34,908 bases of DNA from DASPLX01 sp035627375 (GCA_035627375.1 DASPLX010000020.1:1-34908), one strand, 5' to 3'; positions 1-8,269 are shown, counted from the first letter of the stretch. The notes: generated by a model from the letters alone, not told the origin. Numbers and translations are program-made.

Positions 1-64
1 CTGTCGGCCGCTCGAAGGCGATTGCTGCGTTGCGAATGCTCAGCAGGGGGCGGAAGCGGTGTTT

Positions 65-202
65 CGCAAAGCATGCTTTGCGCCGCTGTAGCCGGTATGG
101 CCTGCAAGCCATACCGTGGATCCGCCCTGCTTCCGCTTCACCCTTGCAGGGCGCGTTTCCGCTTGCAAGCGGAAACCGTACCGCAGGCGGGCAACATGTT
201 GC
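65..202. repeat. Cluster of four palindromes
   Basis: There is an 18-bp perfect palindrome at 65-82 (centre GCATGC). A hairpin with 9-bp arms lies at 93-101 and 108-116 with a 6-base loop. A 22-bp perfect palindrome lies at 155-176 (centre TTGCAA), and a 12-bp one, GCAACATGTTGC, at 191-202. All were read directly and pair without mismatch. The function is unknown. They could be decayed REP-like elements, protein-binding sites, or transcript-end structures of a gene to the left of the window. None is followed by a T-run typical of a rho-independent terminator. Confidence 0.7.
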
Positions 203-284
203 TCGAATTCCCTGCTTTACCCTTGCACTCGCCTCCGATCGCCGCGGCATAAACCGCAAATCGGGGTGCGACAGACCACTAGGC

Positions 285-404
285 CACGATTACGGCGCCG
301 AAAAAGCGGGACACGATCCCGGCGTCCCCAGGATCGATGCCGAATACAAGATATTGATGGAACGCGTCCTGCCGATCGCGGAGCGGTACGAGCTATGGCA
401 ATAG
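285..404 (+). pseudogene. Possible C-terminal remnant of unknown protein
   Basis: One plus-strand frame ending in TAG at 402-404 reads like genuine protein for about 35-40 residues. It is rich in Glu, Lys, Ile and Tyr and ends IAERYELWQ. The same frame upstream of about 280 is Arg/Ala/Ser-rich and crosses the palindromes, as non-coding GC-rich DNA does. No start codon with a ribosome-binding site explains it. I do not recognise the family. It may be the surviving end of a deleted or frameshifted gene, or a chance open stretch. Confidence 0.25.
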
Positions 405-411
405 AGCGGAT

Positions 412-1575
412 TCAGCCCGACAGCAAGTCGCGCCGGCACATCACCGCCAGCAAGAGTTTCTTGACCGGCGCCGGTAACGGCGCGTCTGCCAGCCGGTCGG
501 CGCGATACCAGACATGCGCGCTCTGCGCCGCCATGACGGCGCGCCGGGCCAAGCGAACGCGATACGGCGTCACATGCAGCTTGAAATGCGTGAAAACATG
601 GGTGAACGGCTGGAGAAGTTCATAATCGTCCGCCTCGCCCCATGCCGCGACCGCGCGCCACAATGCGCCGCGCGTCTCGGCGCGGTCATCCGAAGCCGGC
701 GCGGCGATCTCCGGCAACGACAGCAATCCGCCCCAGATGCCGCTGCCCGGCCGCTGTTCGAGCAAGACTTCATCGCCGGCGGTCACCACCAGCATCGCCG
801 CATGCCTTTCCGGCACCGCCTTCTTCGGCTTGCGCACCGGCAGCTCGGCGACGCGGCCGGTAGCGAGCGCGACGCAGCGCGTGCTCAGCGGGCAGGCATC
901 GCATGCGGGCTTGCCGCGCGTGCAGAGCGTAGCGCCAAGATCCATCAAGCCTTGCGTGTACGCCTCGATATCGTTGTGCGGCAGCAGCGCGACGGCGCGC
1001 AGCCAGAGCTTATCTTCGACCGGTTTGTCGCCCGGATAGCCGTCGATGCCGAATACGCGCGCGAACACGCGCTTGACGTTGCCGTCGAGGATGGCGGCGC
1101 GCGTGCCGTAAGCGAAGGCCGCGATCGCCGCCGCCGTGGAACGGCCGATGCCGGGCAGATCGGCCAGCAATTCGGGATCGCTGGGAAACACGCCGCCGTA
1201 TTGTTCGACGACGCGCTGGGCGCAGCGATGCAGATTGCGGGCGCGGGTGTAATAGCCGAGCCCGCTCCAGTGCGCCATGACGTCTTCGCTCGGCGCGCCG
1301 GCCAGCGCCTGAATATCGGGGAAGCGTTGCAGGAACCGCTGGTAATAGGGAATCACGGCCGCGACCTGCGTCTGCTGCAGCATGATTTCCGACAGCCAGA
1401 CGCGGTAGGCGTCGCGCGTGTTCTGCCACGGCAAAGCATGCCGGCCATGCTGCTTTTGCCAGCGGATGACGGTTTCGGAGAACGACGGATCGGCATAGCC
1501 GGCCGCGCCTCCCGCGATCGTCCCTGCCTCGCCCCGAACTTCCGCGGCGCGGCCTGCGCCAACTGCTCTTTTCAT
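412..1575 (-). CDS. mutY: Adenine DNA glycosylase MutY
   Basis: Removes adenine mispaired with 8-oxoguanine, the last safeguard of the GO oxidative-damage system. The 387-residue protein has the HhH-GPD fold: catalytic Glu63 in SEIMLQQTQ, the helix-hairpin-helix LADLPGIGRSTAAA (138-150) and catalytic Asp164 in ILDGNVKR. A [4Fe-4S] site C-X6-C-X2-C-X5-C follows at Cys218, 225, 228 and 234. The C-terminal third (about 255-375) is the NUDIX-like domain that reads 8-oxoguanine. Its ATG directly follows the TAG stop of the dynamin-like gene (TAGATG at 1573-1578), so translation is probably coupled. The first 30 residues are Gly/Ala-rich and poorly conserved in appearance, so a later start is possible. 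All catalytic residues are present. Confidence 0.96.
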   Translation of the reverse strand: MKRAVGAGRAAEVRGEAGTIAGGAAGYADPSFSETVIRWQKQHGRHALPWQNTRDAYRVWLSEIMLQQTQVAAVIPYYQRFLQRFPDIQALAGAPSEDVMAHWSGLGYYTRARNLHRCAQRVVEQYGGVFPSDPELLADLPGIGRSTAAAIAAFAYGTRAAILDGNVKRVFARVFGIDGYPGDKPVEDKLWLRAVALLPHNDIEAYTQGLMDLGATLCTRGKPACDACPLSTRCVALATGRVAELPVRKPKKAVPERHAAMLVVTAGDEVLLEQRPGSGIWGGLLSLPEIAAPASDDRAETRGALWRAVAAWGEADDYELLQPFTHVFTHFKLHVTPYRVRLARRAVMAAQSAHVWYRADRLADAPLPAPVKKLLLAVMCRRDLLSG

Positions 1576-3516
1576 CTACGCCGCGGCCCTCAGTGTCGGA
1601 ATGTCCGCCGCGATCGCGCTCTTCAGTTCCGCCTCGAGCGTCGCCAGCATGCGCTTGTGCGTCTCGATATCGATCTGCATCTGCTCGAGCACCTGCATCT
1701 TCTCCTCGAGGCTGTCGGTGGCGTCGTGGATCTTCTCGATCGATTGGCGGCGCCGTTTCAACTGCGCCTTGTGCTCGCCGATCTGCGCTTCGAGCGGCGC
1801 CATCACGACCTTGAGCCAGGCTTCGACATCGCGATTGGCTTGCAGGAAGCTCTGCTTGACGCGCGAGGCGATCGAATCGAAGAACTTCTGCATCAGCACG
1901 ACTTGCGGCGTCGTCATGATCGCGGCGGTGCCGAACTGCTTCTGGTAGATCCCTTCGATCATGCGTATCTCTTGCAGGTATTTCTCGAGCGAGAACGGCA
2001 TCGGCGTCGAGAGCGCCAGGCCGTGCTCGGTCGAGAACTTGCGGTACATCACCGTCATCATCTCGGTGATCTCGTCGATCTTCAGCCCGGAACTGTGGAG
2101 ATTGCCCTCGATCTTTTCGAAGAAGTCCTTGACGGCCTGGCGCAGGCCGGCGGAGAACTTGCTGCCTTCCATCGCATCGCGCGTCTTGCGGATCTCGTCC
2201 TTCAGGATGCTCATGCCGAGGCTGGTGAAGACTTCGGTCGACAAGCGCGCGAACACGGCGCGCGTCGCCTGCAGCTTGAACAGGCTGTCGTCGAACTCCT
2301 TCTTCTCGACGTCGATGCGCTTCATCATGTGCGCGACAATGTTCTGGTTCTTGCCGCGCAGGCTCTTCAGTTCGACCAGCTGCTCGACGATGCTGCGCGC
2401 GCGCGCCGACAACAGCGCCTGGCGGGAGGTGATCAGGTCGTCGATGTCGCCCGCGAGCTGGGAGCGCATGATGTCCTGCTTGGCCGGGATCAGATCGGAC
2501 GACAAGGCGTTCTCGAGCGCCGGCAGGCGGGTCTTGGCGAGCAGGCCGGCATCCTGGTTGATCTTGGCGACCAGCCCCTTTTGCGCCGACACCGGAAACA
2601 CCTGGTGCCGGCCCAGGCCGAGCGTGTGCGCCACGCCGGCGACCTGCTTCTCGATCTGCGCCTCGACTTCCGCCGGCGTGCGCAGCTCGTCCCACATGCT
2701 GTCGATCTTGTTGAGAACCACCATGCGCCCGGCGCCGCCGCCGATGTGGTCGCGCCACACCTCGATATCGCTCTTGGTGACGCCGGTATCGGCGGCCAGG
2801 ATGAACAGCACCGCGTGCGCGTTCGGGATCAGGTTCAGGGTCAGCTCCGGCTCCGTGCCGATCGCGTTGAGCCCCGGCGTATCGACGATGACCAAGCCTT
2901 GCTGCAACAGCGGATGGGGAAAGTTGACGATCGCATGGCGCCATTGCGAAATCTCGACGAGGCCGTTCTCGTCGACGGTCAGGGCGGCGTCGGGATCGTC
3001 TTCGTCGTACAAGCCGTAGCGCTTGGCGTCCTCGACGGAGACGCGCTTGGTCAGGCTGACTTGCTTGAACGCCTCGAGCATGCCCTCGCTCGACGAGATA
3101 TCGAGCGGCAGCACGGTCCAGGCGCCGTCGTGTTCCTTGAAATCGGTGGTCGAGCGCATTTCGGCGCGCGTTTCGATCGGCAGCAGGCGGATCGACGGCG
3201 GCAGCGTATCCTCGTACATCAGTTCGGTCGGGCACATCGTGGTGCGGCCGGCCGACGACGGCAGGATGCGCTGGCCGTAATCGGCGAAGAAGATGGCGTT
3301 GATCAGTTCGGATTTCCCGCGCGAGAATTCGGCGACGAAGGCGATCGACAGCTTGTCGTCGGCCAGGCGGGTGCGGGCGCGGGCGAAACGCTGGTCGCTG
3401 GCGGCGTCCGACAACTGAGCGACATTGACGCAGGCGCGGTAGCGCTCGAGCGCCTTGACGACGCTGTTGCGCCAATCGCTGTACCGTTGAAAATCCTGAA
3501 CCAGGTTGCTGCTCAC
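1576..3516 (-). CDS. Dynamin-like GTPase
   Basis: A 646-residue large GTPase of the bacterial dynamin-like family. Visible GTPase motifs: P-loop EFSRGKS (63-69), switch threonines at 92-93 (RTTMCPTE), DTPG (212-215), NKID (269-272) and SAQK (310-313). The C-terminal half is mainly helical, with a charged, probably coiled-coil stretch near 570-640, as expected for the stalk of a dynamin. No transmembrane segment is evident. The start is GTG at 3514-3516, preceded by GAGG with 5-base spacing; an ATG overlapping it out of frame meets TGA at once. It lies 57 bases after mutM and directly before mutY, all on one strand. Members of this family act on membranes in other bacteria; a role here is unknown, and repair-related membrane work is only a guess from context. 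Confidence 0.88.
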   Translation of the reverse strand: MSSNLVQDFQRYSDWRNSVVKALERYRACVNVAQLSDAASDQRFARARTRLADDKLSIAFVAEFSRGKSELINAIFFADYGQRILPSSAGRTTMCPTELMYEDTLPPSIRLLPIETRAEMRSTTDFKEHDGAWTVLPLDISSSEGMLEAFKQVSLTKRVSVEDAKRYGLYDEDDPDAALTVDENGLVEISQWRHAIVNFPHPLLQQGLVIVDTPGLNAIGTEPELTLNLIPNAHAVLFILAADTGVTKSDIEVWRDHIGGGAGRMVVLNKIDSMWDELRTPAEVEAQIEKQVAGVAHTLGLGRHQVFPVSAQKGLVAKINQDAGLLAKTRLPALENALSSDLIPAKQDIMRSQLAGDIDDLITSRQALLSARARSIVEQLVELKSLRGKNQNIVAHMMKRIDVEKKEFDDSLFKLQATRAVFARLSTEVFTSLGMSILKDEIRKTRDAMEGSKFSAGLRQAVKDFFEKIEGNLHSSGLKIDEITEMMTVMYRKFSTEHGLALSTPMPFSLEKYLQEIRMIEGIYQKQFGTAAIMTTPQVVLMQKFFDSIASRVKQSFLQANRDVEAWLKVVMAPLEAQIGEHKAQLKRRRQSIEKIHDATDSLEEKMQVLEQMQIDIETHKRMLATLEAELKSAIAADIPTLRAAA

Positions 3517-3573
3517 ATTATCCTCGCTTGACGCGCCGTTCTACCGGAAATTACACGAATCTAGCATCGGCAC

Positions 3574-4395
3574 CTACTTTTGACAATTTGCGCAATAAAA
3601 CGTCGATCTCTGCCCCTGGCGGATCTGGCGCACCGGCGTTTTGCATATTCGGCAAGGCTCGCCGGCGCGGTCGTAGACGAAATAGGTCTGCTGGAAGTAA
3701 CCGGTCTGGCCGTTGACGCCGACGAAGTCGCGCAGCGTGCTGCCGCCCTGCTCGATCGCCGCCGCCAGCGTCTCGCGGATCGCCGCGGCCAGCTTTTCAT
3801 AGCGCGCCAGGCCGATGCGATGGGCCGGCGTCTTCGGATTGATGCGCGCCTTGAACAGGCTTTCCGACGCATAGATGTTGCCGACGCCGACCACGATGTC
3901 GCCCGCCAGCAGGACTTGCTTGATCGGCGCGCTGCGCCGGCGCGTCTGCCGGTACAGCAATTCGGCCGAGAACCCGGAGCCGAGCGGTTCCGCGCCGAGG
4001 CCGCGCAACAGCATGTGGCTGTCGAGATCGCCGTCGTCCTTGGCATGCCAGAGCACGGCGCCGAACCGGCGCGGATCGTGCAGGCGCAGCAATCGCGAGC
4101 CGAAAACGAGATCGAAGTGATCATGCTTTTGCGGCGCGGACGCGGCCGGCAACACGCGCAAATGCCCCGACATGCCGAGATGGACGATCAGCGTGCCGTG
4201 GTCGAACAGGATCAGCAAGTACTTGCCGCGCCGCCCGGTGCCGCGAATGGTGCGCCCAGTCAGCAATTCGTCGAGGCGCGCCGGAAACGGCCAGCGCAAT
4301 CCATCGTGGCGCAGCACCACCTTGGTGACGGTTTGTCCATCGAGATGCGGGGCGACGCCGCGGCGCGTCACTTCGACTTCGGGTAATTCAGGCAT
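3574..4395 (-). CDS. mutM: Formamidopyrimidine-DNA glycosylase MutM (Fpg)
   Basis: Bifunctional glycosylase/AP lyase that excises 8-oxoguanine and formamidopyrimidines. The 273-residue protein begins MPELPEVEV; after removal of Met, Pro2 is the catalytic nucleophile and Glu3 the acid. Lys58 (GKYLL) matches the conserved lysine. The C-terminus has the zinc finger C-X2-C-X16-C-X2-C, from CRICKTP to CANCQK. The start at 4393-4395 is fixed by the obligatory Pro2; the open frame continues 34 codons upstream but that part is not conserved in type. It leads a minus-strand group mutM, dynamin-like GTPase, mutY, and is divergent from the TPR lipoprotein gene. Confidence 0.97.
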   Translation of the reverse strand: MPELPEVEVTRRGVAPHLDGQTVTKVVLRHDGLRWPFPARLDELLTGRTIRGTGRRGKYLLILFDHGTLIVHLGMSGHLRVLPAASAPQKHDHFDLVFGSRLLRLHDPRRFGAVLWHAKDDGDLDSHMLLRGLGAEPLGSGFSAELLYRQTRRRSAPIKQVLLAGDIVVGVGNIYASESLFKARINPKTPAHRIGLARYEKLAAAIRETLAAAIEQGGSTLRDFVGVNGQTGYFQQTYFVYDRAGEPCRICKTPVRQIRQGQRSTFYCANCQK

Positions 4396-4572
4396 GAAAG
4401 ACTCGCAACACCTATGAGGAAAACTGCGTTTTCGGTGATGAAAACAGGCTGCGGAACAAGATTTCCGCCCTACACGGCACCTTGGATGAGCGTACAATGG
4501 ATTTGCGCTTGGCGCCGCACTTAGTCCTTTTAGCCGGGCGCTTTTGTTCTCGATTCACGCTCAGGATTTCCA
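4396..4572. promoter_or_regulatory. Divergent mutM / TPR-lipoprotein promoter region
   Basis: The 177 bases between divergent starts must hold promoters for both directions. A TACAAT hexamer at 4493-4498 is a plausible -10 for the plus-strand gene, but I see no good -35 at the right distance. AGGA at 4563-4566 is the ribosome-binding site for the TTG start at 4573. Confidence 0.4.
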
Positions 4573-6378
4573 TTGAAGAACGTTCTCGCTATTGTATCGC
4601 TGGCGCTGTTGTTGGCGGGTTGCGCCGGCATGACGAGCCAGGCGGCCGCGCCGGCGCGCGAGGAAACCGCGCCGCCCGCGATGGCCGAAGCCGGCGCGCC
4701 TGTGCCGGCCGCGGCGGCGGCGGAAAGCAAATCCGATAGCGCTGAGTCGGGCGACGCTTCGCTGCCTTCGGTCAAGCTGACCGAGGAGTTGATGTACAAG
4801 CTGCTGGCTTCCGAAATCGCCTATCAGCGCGGCCAATGGCAATCGGCCTACGTGACCATCTTGTCGGTGGCGCAGCAGACGCGCGATCCGCGCCTGGCGC
4901 GACGCGCCGCGGAAATCGCCCTGTCCGCCAAGCAAAGCGGCGAAGCGCTGGCGGCGGTGCGCCTGTGGCGCGAACTGGCCCCGCAATCGGAAGAGGCGCT
5001 CCAGTATCTGCTCGGCTTCATCATGCTGGGCGATCGCATCGACGAAGCGCGTCCGATCCTGGAGAAGCGCCTGAAGGAAGCCCGCCCGACGACGCGCGGG
5101 TTGATGATGTTCCAGATGCAGCGCCTGCTGTCGCGCGCCAAGGACAAGGCGGCAGCCTTCTCGATGCTCGAAACCGTGCTCGCTCCTTATCGCGACACGC
5201 AGGAGGCGCATCTGGCGCTGGCGCAGGCGGCGGCCCACAACGGCGACAACGTGCGCGCACGCGCCGAAGCGCGCGCCGCCCTGGCGATCAAACCCGATTC
5301 CGAACTGGCCGCGCTGACCCTGGCCCAGGTTTCGCCCGACAAGAACGAAGCCATGCAAGCGCTCAAGGAATTTCTCGCCACGCAGCCGAAAGCGCGCGAC
5401 GCGCGGATCGCCTATGCGCGCATGCTGGTCGAGCAGAAGGAGTACGGCAAGGCGCGCTCGGAGTTCGAAATCGTCCTGAAATCCCGGCCGGAAGATCTCA
5501 GCAGCCTCTATGCGCTCGGCATCCTGAGCAAGGAAGCGAACGATGCCAAGGCCGCCGAAAAATACCTGACGACTTACCTGGACGTGCTCGCCCGCCGCCC
5601 CGACGAGGAACGCGACCCGACCGCCGCCTACTTCGTGCTGGCCCAGATCGCCGAGGATCGCAAGGATATCGATGGCGCGCTCAAGTGGCTGGCGCAGATC
5701 GAATCGGGCGAATCCTGGCTCGGCGCGCAGCTCAAGCGCGCGCAAATCATCGCCAAGCGCGGCGACCTCGCCGCCGCCCGCGCCTTGCTCAACGAATTGA
5801 AACCCGATAGCGAACGCGATCAGGTGCAGATCATCATCGCCGAAGCGCAATTGCTGCGCGAGGCCGCCCGGCATGGCGAAGCGATGTCCCTGTTGGAGGA
5901 AGGCCTGCGGCGCCATCCCGACAATACGGATTTGCTCTACGACTATGCGATGGCGGCGGAAAAGGCAAACCAGCTCGAGGCCATGGAAACGGCGCTGCGC
6001 AAGGTCATCGCATTGGCGCCCGGCAATCAGCATGCCTACAATGCGCTCGGCTATTCGTTCGCGGAACGCAACATCCGCTTGGCGGAAGCGCTTGCCTTGA
6101 TCGAGACCGCCTTGAAACTCGCTCCCGACGATCCCTTCATCATGGATAGCATGGGTTGGGTCATGTTCAGGCTAGGCAAACTCAAGGAAGCGGAGGAACT
6201 GCTGCGCCGCGCCTATGAATTGCGGCCCGATCCGGAAATCGCGACCCATCTGGGCGAAGTCCTGTGGGTCAAAGGCCAGAAGGAAGCGGCCCAGAAACTG
6301 TGGCGCGACGCCAGCGAGAAGGATCCGCAGAACGACACGCTCAAGAGCACGCTGGCGCGCCTGCATGTGAGCTTGTGA
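4573..6378 (+). CDS. TPR-repeat lipoprotein
   Basis: A 601-residue exported protein built of tetratricopeptide-like helical repeats. The N-terminus is a lipoprotein signal peptide with lipobox LAGC and modified Cys17, so it is probably anchored in the outer membrane (the +2 residue is Ala). After a low-complexity Ala/Pro linker (about 20-55) the rest is repeats with typical TPR spacing, for example around 300-350 and 470-560. The start is TTG at 4573, with AGGA six bases upstream; it gives a clean signal peptide, and no better start lies nearby. It precedes lolB and ispE on the same strand; in other betaproteobacteria I recall a TPR protein at this place. Scaffolding in the cell envelope is likely, but the partner is unknown. 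Confidence 0.88.
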   Translation: MKNVLAIVSLALLLAGCAGMTSQAAAPAREETAPPAMAEAGAPVPAAAAAESKSDSAESGDASLPSVKLTEELMYKLLASEIAYQRGQWQSAYVTILSVAQQTRDPRLARRAAEIALSAKQSGEALAAVRLWRELAPQSEEALQYLLGFIMLGDRIDEARPILEKRLKEARPTTRGLMMFQMQRLLSRAKDKAAAFSMLETVLAPYRDTQEAHLALAQAAAHNGDNVRARAEARAALAIKPDSELAALTLAQVSPDKNEAMQALKEFLATQPKARDARIAYARMLVEQKEYGKARSEFEIVLKSRPEDLSSLYALGILSKEANDAKAAEKYLTTYLDVLARRPDEERDPTAAYFVLAQIAEDRKDIDGALKWLAQIESGESWLGAQLKRAQIIAKRGDLAAARALLNELKPDSERDQVQIIIAEAQLLREAARHGEAMSLLEEGLRRHPDNTDLLYDYAMAAEKANQLEAMETALRKVIALAPGNQHAYNALGYSFAERNIRLAEALALIETALKLAPDDPFIMDSMGWVMFRLGKLKEAEELLRRAYELRPDPEIATHLGEVLWVKGQKEAAQKLWRDASEKDPQNDTLKSTLARLHVSL

Positions 6379-6497
6379 AAGCCGGCCGGTTCGTTCGATA
6401 ATCATCGCTTTGCATTTTTCCGCCCCTGACCCGCCGCGCGGGCCAGGGCGAACATGCCGGCAACGTGAACCATCTTCACTTGTTTCCTCCTTTGTCG

Positions 6498-7139
6498 ATG
6501 CCCTCCTCCCTCCGACGCGGCTTGCGGTTCGCAGCCTTTGCGCTGGCGCTGTTCCTGGGCGGCTGCGCGAGCGTCGCGCCGCCGGGCGGGATGCCTCCTG
6601 CCGCCGGCCAGCCGGCGTCGATCTACCGCGACACCATCGATCTGAAAGGACGCCTGTCGCTGCGCTACGAACGCAACAGCAAGGAAGAAGCGATGCACGG
6701 CAGCTTCGAATGGACGCAAACGCCGCAACGCACCCGGCTCATTCTTTCTTCGCCGCTCGGGCAGACGCTGGCGGTCGTCGAGATCACGCCCTCGTCAGCG
6801 ACCTTGACGCAAGCGGGGCAGCCGGTTCGCGTCGCCGCCGATCCGGATGCGCTGATCTCCGAAACCCTCGGCTGGCCGCTGCCGGTATCGGGCCTGCGCG
6901 ACTGGCTGCAAGGTTTCCTGGTCGACGCCGCCGGCCGGCGGATCGCGGTCGCGCCGCATACCGCCGACGCCATCGCAACGCGCGACGGCTGGCGCATCCG
7001 CTACGCCGCCTGGGAAGACACCGAAGCCGGCGCCCCTCTCGCCGGCAGCCGCCCGAAGCGCATCGACGTCAGCCGCGCGACCGAACACGCCGGCGAAGTC
7101 GCATTGCGCATCGTAATCGACGAACGGCAGACGCACTGA
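6498..7139 (+). CDS. lolB: Outer-membrane lipoprotein insertion factor LolB
   Basis: LolB accepts lipoproteins from LolA in the periplasm and inserts them in the outer membrane. From the ATG at 6498 the protein has 213 residues: a short basic n-region (SSLRRG), a hydrophobic core and lipobox FLGGC with Cys23. The mature part has the single-domain beta-fold features of the family, including the GRLSLRYER strand and the segment LGWPLPVSGLRDWLQG near 125-140. An in-frame GTG at 6465 would add 11 residues; neither start has a good ribosome-binding site. I prefer the ATG because it gives a normal signal-peptide length. It is 10 bases before ispE, so the two are likely co-transcribed. Confidence 0.85.
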   Translation: MPSSLRRGLRFAAFALALFLGGCASVAPPGGMPPAAGQPASIYRDTIDLKGRLSLRYERNSKEEAMHGSFEWTQTPQRTRLILSSPLGQTLAVVEITPSSATLTQAGQPVRVAADPDALISETLGWPLPVSGLRDWLQGFLVDAAGRRIAVAPHTADAIATRDGWRIRYAAWEDTEAGAPLAGSRPKRIDVSRATEHAGEVALRIVIDERQTH

Positions 7140-7149
7140 CACGACAGCC

Positions 7150-8034
7150 ATGATCCGCACACTGGAAAACTGCCCGGCGCCGGCCAAGCTCAATCTATTC
7201 CTCCACGTCACCGGCCGGCGCGCCGACGGCTATCACTTGCTGCAAACCGCCTTCCAATTGATCGACCGCGCGGACCTGCTGCATTTCCGGCTCCGCGACG
7301 ACGAACGCATTCATCGCGTCACCGAAGTCGCCGGCGTGCCCGAAGACAGCGACCTGATCGTGCGCGCCGCGAAACTCTTGCAGGAATCCGCGCCGCGCGC
7401 CAATCCGATCCCGCGCGGCGTCGAGATCGCGATCGACAAACGCTTGCCGATGGGCGGCGGTCTCGGCGGCGGCTCTTCCGACGCCGCCACCACGCTAATG
7501 GCGCTGAACCACTTGTGGCAAACCGGCCTGACGCGCACCGAATTGATGGCGCTCGGCCTGCGCCTGGGCGCCGACGTGCCGTTTTTTATCTTCGGCCGCA
7601 GTGCCTTCGCGGAAGGCATCGGCGAGGAACTGGCGCCGATCGACACGCCGGAATGCTGGTATCTCGTGATCGAGCCGGGGGTGCAGGTACCGACCGCCGC
7701 AATATTTGGATCGAATCAATTGACACGAAATACAAAAGCAGTCAGAATAACGGACTTTTCCGAAGCTCTGAGGAATTCACGCGATTTCGGGAAGAACGAC
7801 TTGCAAGTCGTGGCCGCCGAGCTCTTTCCTCCGGTCGCCGAAGCTATCGAATGGCTCGGCAATCATGGAAACGCGAGGATGACCGGTTCCGGCGCTTGCG
7901 TATTTTGCCCGTTCGAACAGGAACGCGAGGTTGACGAAATACTGCAAGCGATAACCGCCGACCGGCCCCGCTGGAAAGCCTGGAAGGCCAGAGCGCTGAC
8001 GCAGCACCCGCTCGCGCATCTGTTGCAGTCGTAG
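7150..8034 (+). CDS. ispE: 4-diphosphocytidyl-2-C-methyl-D-erythritol kinase IspE
   Basis: GHMP-family kinase that phosphorylates CDP-methylerythritol in the non-mevalonate isoprenoid pathway. The 294-residue protein shows PAKLNLFLHV with Lys13, the ATP-binding glycine loop PMGGGLGGGSSDAA (100-113), and catalytic Asp142 in GADVPFF. The third GHMP motif, MTGSGACVF, is near 243-251. A block of about 90 bases in the gene (7699-7790) is AT-rich and full of codons rare in the neighbours (ATA, AGA, AGG, CGA, ACA). It contains a near-consensus promoter, listed separately. The reading frame is intact. The gene is followed by tRNA-Gln and prs. Confidence 0.96.
   Translation: MIRTLENCPAPAKLNLFLHVTGRRADGYHLLQTAFQLIDRADLLHFRLRDDERIHRVTEVAGVPEDSDLIVRAAKLLQESAPRANPIPRGVEIAIDKRLPMGGGLGGGSSDAATTLMALNHLWQTGLTRTELMALGLRLGADVPFFIFGRSAFAEGIGEELAPIDTPECWYLVIEPGVQVPTAAIFGSNQLTRNTKAVRITDFSEALRNSRDFGKNDLQVVAAELFPPVAEAIEWLGNHGNARMTGSGACVFCPFEQEREVDEILQAITADRPRWKAWKARALTQHPLAHLLQS
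7720..7748 (+). promoter_or_regulatory. Candidate sigma-70 promoter inside ispE
   Basis: TTGACA at 7720-7725, 17 bases, then CAGAAT at 7743-7748. The -35 box is a perfect consensus match and the -10 matches four of six. It lies in an AT-rich patch of an otherwise GC-rich gene, on the strand of tRNA-Gln and prs, about 370 bases upstream of the tRNA. It could supply transcripts of tRNA-Gln and prs independently of lolB-ispE. Activity is inferred from sequence only. Confidence 0.45.
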
Positions 8035-8118
8035 TCAAGGAATTCGCTTGACGTTGCATGTTTGTTGATTCGATCGCCGGTGTCGGCGACAATGCAACGG
8101 GAAGCAGCAAGTTTGTGT

Positions 8119-8195
8119 AGGGGAATCGCCAAGTCGGTTAAGGCACCGGATTTTGATTCCGGCATTCCAAGGTTCGAATCCTTGTTCCCCTGCCA
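8119..8195 (+). tRNA. tRNA-Gln (anticodon TTG)
   Basis: A full cloverleaf can be folded. The acceptor stem AGGGGAA (8119-8125) pairs with TTCCCCT (8185-8191), with discriminator G8192 and an encoded CCA at 8193-8195. The anticodon stem CCGGA (8146-8150) pairs with TCCGG (8158-8162) around loop TTTTGAT, giving anticodon TTG (8153-8155), which reads CAA. The T arm CAAGG-TTCGAAT-CCTTG is perfect. It lies between ispE and prs on the same strand. Confidence 0.97.
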
Positions 8196-8221
8196 TTAAC
8201 ACACAATAAAAACAGCAAGTC

Positions 8222-8269
8222 GGCAAGCCGCCCATGTGAGACTGAACAGTCATGCATTGGCGGCTTGTC
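8222..8269 (+). promoter_or_regulatory. Nested stem-loop in the prs leader
   Basis: The bases 8222-8232 pair with 8259-8269 in an 11-bp stem (one G-T pair). Inside the loop a second hairpin forms, GACTG-AA-CAGTC at 8240-8251. The structure lies 27 bases after tRNA-Gln and about 45 bases before the prs start. No T-run follows it, so it is not a typical terminator. It may separate the tRNA from the prs messenger by processing, or regulate prs. Confidence 0.55.

Larger units (their letters stand above)
1..411. other. Gene-free left edge with palindromes
   Basis: I cannot support a complete gene here. The first 200 bases carry four separate palindromic elements (65-82, 93-116, 155-176 and 191-202). 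There is also an imperfect direct repeat: a segment ending in CACCCTTGCA near 138-147 resembles one ending in TACCCTTGCA near 218-227. From about 285 to 404 one plus-strand frame looks protein-like and may be the end of a lost gene; it is listed separately. No promoter or terminator for mutY, which ends at 412, is evident. Confidence 0.6.

Noticed and set aside
412..420. Terminator for the mutM-dynamin-mutY group
   Set aside because: I looked for a hairpin with a T-run on the minus strand below 412 and found none; the palindromes further left lack T-runs.
514..3531. Very long plus-strand open frame (over 1,000 codons) opposite mutY and the dynamin-like gene
   Set aside because: It is rich in Arg, Asp, Leu and His, as antisense frames of GC-rich genes are. 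It has no recognisable domain and lies over two genes with complete motifs on the other strand.
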